NCBI GenBank assembly: GCA_033980235.1
Contig: CM067059.1
Coordinates: 17,742,100-17,806,099, forward strand
Source: Diadema setosum
Taxonomy: Eukaryota > Echinodermata > Echinoidea > Diadematoida > Diadematidae
Direction: 5' to 3'
Length of the DNA: 64,000 bases
Notes under the pieces: model-generated
What the model was told of the DNA's origin: nothing
The model's database searches: none
Seen by the model: only the letters and a program-made list of their open reading frames with translations
Position numbers and translations under genes: made by a program
Shown here: piece by piece, positions 38,601 to 47,600 of the stretch
How the letters are laid out: each line of letters begins with the position of its first letter
Numbering within the stretch: the first letter of the stretch is position 1

Positions 38601-41600
38601 AAAAAATCACCATTGTGAAATGCAGTGTTAAAATTGTGATAATGAACAAACCCAGATCTATTCAAACTAATAAATGCGTTTGTTTCTTTTTCTGATTTAG
38701 GTTAACATGCGTCATTCAACTTTTTTTACGCTACTGTCACCTGGCGAGATCGGGATGATTTCAAAGTAACATACGTGCGTTGTTTACCGCTAACTTGCGA
38801 GGTATTTTACGCTGTTGGTGCCCATCCCCAGCGGGAATTCGATAATTTCATGAATCATTTGGCTGTAATTTTATACAATGTATGATCGTTGCGCTCGAAG
38901 GGATTAAAAATGCGTTCTTTATTTTCTTCCGAAAATCTCTTCGCGTTTTGTACATCCGTTCTTGAACTGTTGAATGCGTTTGTTTCTTTTTCCGAGCACA
39001 GATTAAGTAGGTTAACATGCGTTATTCAACTATTTTTACGCTACTCTCACCCGGCGAGATCGCGATGATTTCATTAATTATTTCGGCTTTAATCATAGAC
39101 ACTCATTTTTAAATTATCATTCGTTAAATGATAATGAACAAATCCAGATCTATTCAAACTAATACATGCGTTTGTTTCTTTTTTCTGAACACCGATTAAG
39201 TAGCTTAACATGCGTTATTCAACTATTTGTACTCTACTGTCACGCGATGATTTCACTAATTATTTCTGCTTTGATCACACACTCATATTTAAATTTGTTA
39301 AATGATAATGAACAAATCCAGATCTATTCAAACCAATAAATGCGTTTGTTTCTTTTTCTGAACACCGATTAAGTAGGTTAACATGACATACAGTATTGCG
39401 TTACTCAACTATTTCAACGCTACTGTCACCCGGCGGGATCGGGGCGATGATTTTATCATTTCGGCATTAATCATGCAAACTCATATTTGCTCAAAACCAG
39501 CAAAAGAACTGGAAGTCGGAACTAAAATTGGAAAGGATATAATGAGTTGCACACGCATTCCAGTTGTCCATTTTTGGTCACAATTGTCGCTACATGAAAA
39601 GTTTTTGAATGCGTTATCTATTTTTTTTTCTCGTTGCGCTGTGGTCTGACCTCATATCACGCACTCGTTTCTCGCGAAAAAGAAAATCGAATGATTATGC
39701 TTAATAATTAAGTAGGAACATCGGAAGGTATTCCTGTGTCTTATCGCGTGTTTAAGAAGAAAACATGGAAGGAACGGTTCTTTGCAAAACGGGAAAAGAC
39801 GTGGATAGCGTGAATTCGGTTTTCAATGTTTCATTTGTCGCGTGTTTGAAAGCCGCAATTTGGTCAAGAAATGGAACCTCGTTATATCCGATCAAAATGC
39901 TTATGTTTTTCTTTATCATGATTTACCGAAATTGTCCTCGTTATAACCGGAATCTCGTTATAACCGAGCTCGTTATAACCGATTCGTTCTGCCATAGGTT
40001 TACACGCAAAGGAAAACGGGACCGACGCGATCACCTCGTTATAAGCGGTTCCTCGTTATAACCGAACTCTTTATAACGGGGTTTCACTGTATGATGTTAC
40101 CCCAGTATGTTGCAGTGGGGGGAAAAAGGCATTAAATGAAATTGATGAAAATTTTTCATAAATGATTAAACTCACAGGCTTTCTTAAGATCGCCAAAATA
40201 TTCTCATGCTATTTATTGTATTCAAAATATGATATTGAAAATACATTGTAAATATTGAAATGATTTTGACTTTTTTCTTTGTAATGAGGAATTGGCAGTT
40301 TCACAAACTTTTTTGTACCTACTCTTTCCTATCTTGGAATTATAAATTAAAGAATTTAGAGTTCACTGTATTTACATTTTCCTATCTTGGAATTAATTTA
40401 AAGAATTAACAGGTAACAGTATTTACATTTTTCCTATTTTGAAATTAAATTCAAGAATTGACAGTTGATTGTGTATTTACATTTTCCTATCTTGGAATTA
40501 AATTTAGAAATTTACAGTTTACTGAACCTATATTTTCCTACCTTGGACTGAGTAACTTTATTCATGCTAGTATGCAACTGAAGCAAGATTGAAAATGATA
40601 AAACTAGATTTATCATGGACTTGCTTGAATGCACTGAAATTTAAAACCTCCCACTCTCCACTTGTCTTCCCATAATATCAATACATTTTTTTAGTCTGTG
40701 CTGAAATGCCCTAAAAGCAGAGGAAGACTTCTGCATGAAGTCAGGACACCCTCTTAGCTCATTACAAACATCAACAATTGCCTGACACAACTTATCAACA
40801 TCCTGGTATGACCGTCAAATGTAGACCAACTCCTTTAGACATCCCCACAAAAAGAAGTCACAAACTGTGAGGTCTGGACTTCTTGGGGTGATTCTCTATG
40901 TAGCTGAAGACCACCAGTTTTCTTCAGGAATGTATCCTGTAACCAAGCTCTAACTGGGTGAGTACAGTGTGGTGTTGCTCCATCTTGCATGAATACAGCA
41001 TGCTCGATATTCTCTCCCATCAAAGCTTGGAGTTCTGGAAGAAATTGGTCTTGCAGCATTTGGAGATATGTTTCTCCATTCACATTTCTGTCAAAAATGG
41101 ACCTATTAGCAAAGAGGCAGATATTGCACACCACACAACTACTGAAGGAGGATTTAACATTGTCCGAGTGTGATGGTGGTGTAGTTTGTTGTCAGGTGTT
41201 GCCCAGATGGTTGCATTATGGGTCGCAACATACCTGAAGATGATAGGGCCTTGCATGAATATCGTGCTTAAAGAAGAAACAGTACCTCAAAAAATTTAAT
41301 TCCACTTTTTTGAATTTAGATGACGATACGATGACGTCATCGAGTTTTCCTGGCAATATTGATACTTGAAATGTTATTTACAATTCATATGCTTTTGTAA
41401 TATGCAATAAAAACATAGGGTTAACGGACGATTTAAAGATAATAAAAAGTTTTGGTACCTCAAAAATTTCCTTGTCTTAGTTTGTGTTTCAGGTTAAAGT
41501 ACCTTTCATATAACTAACACTGTGAGACTTACTCGCCCCAAAGTGCTCTCATGTCTTAGTAATCATGCAATTAACTGCGACCAGCAGCCCCATACGCTTC

Positions 41601-44600
41601 GCATGGTAGCATCCAGGATCATGACAGATTTAGTATCGCGGGATAAATGTTAACTTAAAATCCCAAAAATTCTTCAATTTGAAGACTTACCTATTAAGGT
41701 GAAGTATTGAAAACGGGCTTCGGGCAACGTTTGGTTCTGCCTATAGTCCCTTTCTGTTCGAATTGATGACTGAATGTGATTCGGCCGAGAGGACCTTGGG
41801 AGAGCTACATACACCATGTACACTGAATACTACAGCCAGTGCATGCGAACACATCACATGCGCACAAATTTCAAATCCCATATCAACGAATAAGATGTTT
41901 GTGTGCGCATGCGCTGGCCGTAGTAGTCAGTGTATGCATCGGTCCATGGTGTATGTAGCTCGGAATAATCGGAATAGAGTAGGAAGACATTATAAGACAG
42001 AAGATTTGGTAAAGTATAAAGAAAAGAAAGCGTATGCTCCGAAAGTTATAAGAGAAGAAAAGTATAAATACTGGCTCAAATACTGCCAGTCGTTAAATCG
42101 AACGACGGATGTGGGTAAAGTTTGGAAAAAAGTGAAAGGATTACAGAAAAGTAAGGAGAATATTGAAGGATATGTAATTAAACAATATGTGGAATATAAG
42201 TCTTTAGGAATGTGGTTTGATCATAAGTTAAACTGGAAAAAACATATTGATGTTATCAAAGATAAGGCTGTAAAGCGATTAAATTTGATGAGATGTGTTG
42301 CTGGTACTCCATGGGGCAGTAATGGACAAATATTATTGACGGTATATAAAGGATTAATAAGATCAATTTTAGATTATGGATGTGAATTATATGATGCTGC
42401 AAGTAGTAGCACAAAACAAAAACTTGATTGTATTCAATATCAGGCTTTGAGAATAGTTACTGGTGCAGTGCGTAAGACATCTCTTGAAGCTTTGCAAGTA
42501 GAGTGTGGAGAGATGCCATTAAAATTTCGCAGAAGTATACTTGTTGATAAGTATAGATTTTATTTAATGTCTTTTGAAAGGAAAAGGCATTCTACAGTCG
42601 AAATATTACTGCCATGTTGGTATTACGATCGATTTAATTGGAAAACCGGTCAAGGCCCTCTTGCGATGAGGGCATGTACTTTGAATACAAAAGTTGAACA
42701 AATTTATGATTGTATATTAAAAGAACCGTATTGGTATTATGTAACTCCGAGAATATCATATTTTATTTTTGATAACATTAAGAAAAGAATTGATACTGAT
42801 ATAGAAGTAACAAATTGTGTAAATGAAAGATTATTAATCAGATGGAAAGGTTATTTAAAAATATACACAGATGGATCAAGGCAAGAAGATAATAATACTG
42901 GTGCTGCTTTTTATGTTGATCAGTATTATATAGGTAAAGTTTTCAGATTACCTTCAGTATGTATTATGAGAGCAGAATTAACTGCAATCATAATGGCATT
43001 AGAATGGTTGGAGACTTTCCGTAGTATTTCGGTTGTTATTTTAACCGATTCTCTAGCTGCATTACAGGCACTAGAAAATTTGTCTTTTATTACTAATGTT
43101 TTAGTTGTAGAAATTTTAGAAAAATTAGAATGTTTACAATTGCAGGATAAAGATGTTCATTTTGAATGGATACCCTCTCATAGAGGAGTGAAAGGTAATG
43201 AAATAGCTGATAATTTAGCAAAAAAGGGGTCTTTTAAAGAAAATATAGATGTTGATATTGCTTATACGAGACAAGAACTTACCAAATATATGGTGTCGTA
43301 TTATAGATATATTTAGCAAACAGAATGGGAAACATCAGAGAGAGGAAGAGATTTCTTTGGAATACAGTCGCAGATATCTAAGGGAATACAGTGACAAGGA
43401 ATGAGTAGAAAGGAAGAAGTGTTAGTACATCAAATTCGTCTAGGAAAATGTAGGTTGAATTATTATCTTTATGATATCAATTGGCATGAAAATGGATTAT
43501 GTGATACATGTCAAGTGTTAGAAACAATAGAGCATTATTTATTGGAATGTAAACGGTATAAAAATGAAAGAAAATTGATGCAAAAAATGTTGAAAATAAA
43601 TGTATTGAATATCACAAACATAATGAAGGTTAGTATAGAAGATAATTTTAGGGCTTTGTGTGTGTATTTAAAAAATACAAAGCGTTTATATTGATATTAC
43701 CAGAATTTACTAGCAATACGGACACCTTGTATGTTCATACGTTTTGTTAAAATACACACACAACAAAGAGTATATTTATATGTATTTGTATATAGATGCA
43801 CTGCACATACTGCACTATTAACGGTGGAGGGAAATTGATCTCACACACTGCCACTTGACAGGTAAGCCGAAACCTAGAACAGAGTGAGCGTGATGTGATC
43901 AACTGAACTGAGCTCATAGACTCTTTTCATGAACTCCTACTATTATAGCATGGAGAAGACGTGGCGCACATAATCAGAATGATTGAAAAGCGCCAATAAA
44001 CACCACCACCAACCAACCTGTGTTTGATCGTCATGTCAATACCAAACTGACAATGTACGATGAATATGTTATACTTTAAACAATTGTCTATCAAGTCCAT
44101 TTCGATGTTTTCTAATTTGATGGCGTCATCATACCAGAAGTTGTGATTAAAGGCAAGATATCAAAATCAGTAAAGATTATGTATATATTATATTCAAATG
44201 TTATATATATTATTAAATACTCTTCCTACTCTATACCATTCATTGATGCAGTAGCAGAGGACATTACAGATGTTCCATGACCTCGCATCTCCTAAGATAA
44301 CCTTTTATTTTATCAGAACATGCCTAGATTTTTTTTTTAAATGCGAACATATTGATATTGGGTCTTTCAGACTCCAAGCAGATTTCATTGCACTATTAAA
44401 TCAATATAAGTTACGATCATACATAACGGTATATTTCTGCGAAAAGAACACCACAAAAATCTGGGAATGTGGGACTGTACTCTGTCTCCATGAGCGGGAA
44501 AGACTACAAAAATTTTTTTTTCAGAACGAAGGTAAAAAAAGCAACGTCTTTAGATTATTTCCAGACATATCTTGACGCATAACTCCTCACATTATTTTTT

Positions 44601-47600
44601 TTAGGATTTATTAAAGAAATACTCCTTGTACATTCTTGATAACACACTTGTAAGATTTTTGTTGTTCATGCAGTGAAAATGTGAAATTTTAGCAACTATA
44701 GACCGATTCTAAGAGGCGATTTGTGTATTATGGCCCTCTATCGACATGGGCAGCGCCATTACTGCGGTGTTCACGCCTACCCCCCCCCCCCCCACCACTC
44801 CCCCCATCCCCCTCCCTACATTAGCAAATGATGCACGCGCACGGAATGAAAAACTGATACATGGTTGTTTTAGCCAATGGGCGTCTCGTACTGAGTGCGC
44901 GAACGCTTGCTTAATGCGCGAACCTTTTTTACAAGTGGGCATACTCCTGCTACAAGTGCGCGATAAACATGTTTACCACTGTGACTCAGCAGGCAGCCAG
45001 TATAAATGAACATATACTCAGCTCTCTGCTGAGCTGTGTCTGTTGCCCAGGGAGTGGGGGGGGGGGGGGGGGGGGGTAGGCGGTGACACCGCAGCTTGAG
45101 CTAATGGCTGCGCCCTGTAACAGCAACATGTCTGCTGCCCTCAACGAACCCAAATCGGTCTATATTGAACAAAATGTTATGCTCTTAAAGTAGTTTTGTT
45201 CCATTTTTAAAAATATTTTTTCATCATTATTTAACAACTGAGATGTAACGATAAGACAGAATGAGGTTTTTCCTATTCAAAAAAATAAAAATCAATAGGA
45301 TGAACTAATAGTGGAGTTATAGCAATTTTGCTGCAACACTTTCCCAGTGGTTTCTTGTACCCAGCGTGTTCATTCAGGGGGAAAGCGAGGTCTGTATGGA
45401 AGAATGAAAATTGCAAGTTAGTTGTACCCATCCACTGCGACTGGGTAACATCTGAGGAATAGATTCTTGCTCTCATGATGACACACCACAGCAGTTTTCA
45501 TATTTATGCTTAATGTCAGATGTCTGTAATAGTTGAAGCTTTGAAAATGTTGCTTTGAGCAATTTGAAATACATTTCCAACGGTCATGTTCTCTGTTCGT
45601 TTACATAGTTTTGTCAATTTATTAAAGTCTGAATATTGTTTGCCATGAACTGAGAATTAGGGCATGCTTCATTTGAAGGCAGAGATTTTCTTCACGCAGA
45701 TTTTTTCATCTACAGTATTTCTTGTGAACGAGCACAGTGTGGGATGTTACAGTACCATTTCTCAGTCTTTTTAGAGAAGTTTTCATGTTCTGAAACATTA
45801 TATGTATTCTACAGGGCTTAGCTGTCCAAATAATATGTATAATTTGCCTTTTAATATTTCTGAATATCAAGCCATTTTTCTTGTTTTTTTTGCTACAATC
45901 CCTTGAGCTTCTCTTTTTCTGTTGTTTTCTAGAGTTGATATCTTGTGTTGTCAATCTGTTTTATAACAGGCAACAGAGATCGACAGGAAAGTGGAGATCT
46001 GCACTCGCTCATACCATCTGCTGGTACAGGAAGTTGGCTTTGACCCCAATGACATCATCTTTGACCCCAACATCCTCACCATAGCAACAGGGATGGAGGA
46101 ACACAACAAATATGGAATCAACTTCATAGAGGCTACCAGAATTATTAAAGTAATGACAAGAGTGAACTCAAGGTTTAATACAATGAGTTGTTCATATCAA
46201 TTAACAGTAGCTGCTGTCTATATCCTATATATGTCTATATGTTTAAAACAGTACAGAGGAATCTCATTGTAGCGAGGTCTGATACAAGGAGAATCTTGCT
46301 TTAGTAATTTGAATCTGTAGGACCTAACTAGTCTTTACATGTTAACCTAGGGGAATCTGAAGTATGTTTTAAAGCAAGAATGTTTTTTTGTCAAAATTGG
46401 TTTGAACCTATAAAGAATACCAATTGCTTTTGAAATCGTAGTATATATTTTTTGAACATGTTCATTCCAAGTCAAGAATAACGTCTAAAAATTTTGTAGA
46501 TTTCTTTCAACTCATAAGTACACTATCAATAAAACTATCTATATCATGATTGGTAAGAGATTGAGGGCTCTTAAAGTGCATAAAACAAGGATTTGTCAAC
46601 GGTCAAAGATAACTCATTGCACTTGAATCACAATGACACCTTTGACAGTTTGGTATTCAGAGTGTTGACAAGAGTATTTATACATTTGTTTAAATATGTT
46701 TCTGTTGTCTGCAAATGATATGAAGTGAAAAAGATCTTTAAAAAAAAAAGAATATGTCCAAGGATAGAACCCTGGGGCACACCACAGGTAATACCGGAAT
46801 AAGACGTTTTAGACTGAAAAACAAACTTTTTACAATTAAAAAGATAGCTTCTGAACCAGGAAAGAACTATGCCTCGTATTCCTAATTTAGATAATTTGTG
46901 AATTAAAATTTGATGACCAATTGTATCAAAAGCCTCCGATGATAAGTTCTTTGTTAGACAAAGTGTTAATAATTTCATCACATGATTGTATTGAAGCATA
47001 CTGGGTTGAGTAACCCTTCCTGAAACCAGATTGATTTGAATTAAGAAGATTATTATCAATAAGGAATTTGAAATAAAGATCATCAACTAATTTTTCAAGA
47101 ATTTTGGCTTATACAGGAAGTAAGGAAATAGAGGGATGGTCTTTACTTCAGCAGGGTCATCCTTTTTATATAAAGTAATAACTTTAGCAATTTTCTTGTC
47201 ATCTGGAAAAAATTAAAAAGGTCATATGTGTGGCGCTCCGACAAAATGAGTCATAAGTCGCACGGGGAGTTTTCCCGTAATGAGCCGAAAATGAAGGGGA
47301 AGAACTGCTCGGGTCGAAATTTTTTTATGACGGATTTTGATTCCTTGATGTTTTATCTATTTGTACAGAAAATTTCAGCGTGTGAAAATGAGTACAAGTG
47401 TCCCAAATCACAGTTTTTCTGAGACAACTTTTTTCTTCTCCCAAGCAACAATCTGGTTAAGGACTACATACACATGGTGTCACTGCAAACCTTTCTCCCT
47501 TATTGTTCACATTTTGTATATTTAACAATACTTAGGATCAATTATACTGCTTCAAATTTTTACAGTGGTTGTTTCTATCCCTAACTCACATTTTAGAATG

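Noticed and set aside
47228..47422. 64-codon frame in intron 5
   Set aside because: No homology or motif, isolated, and no splice or promoter context.
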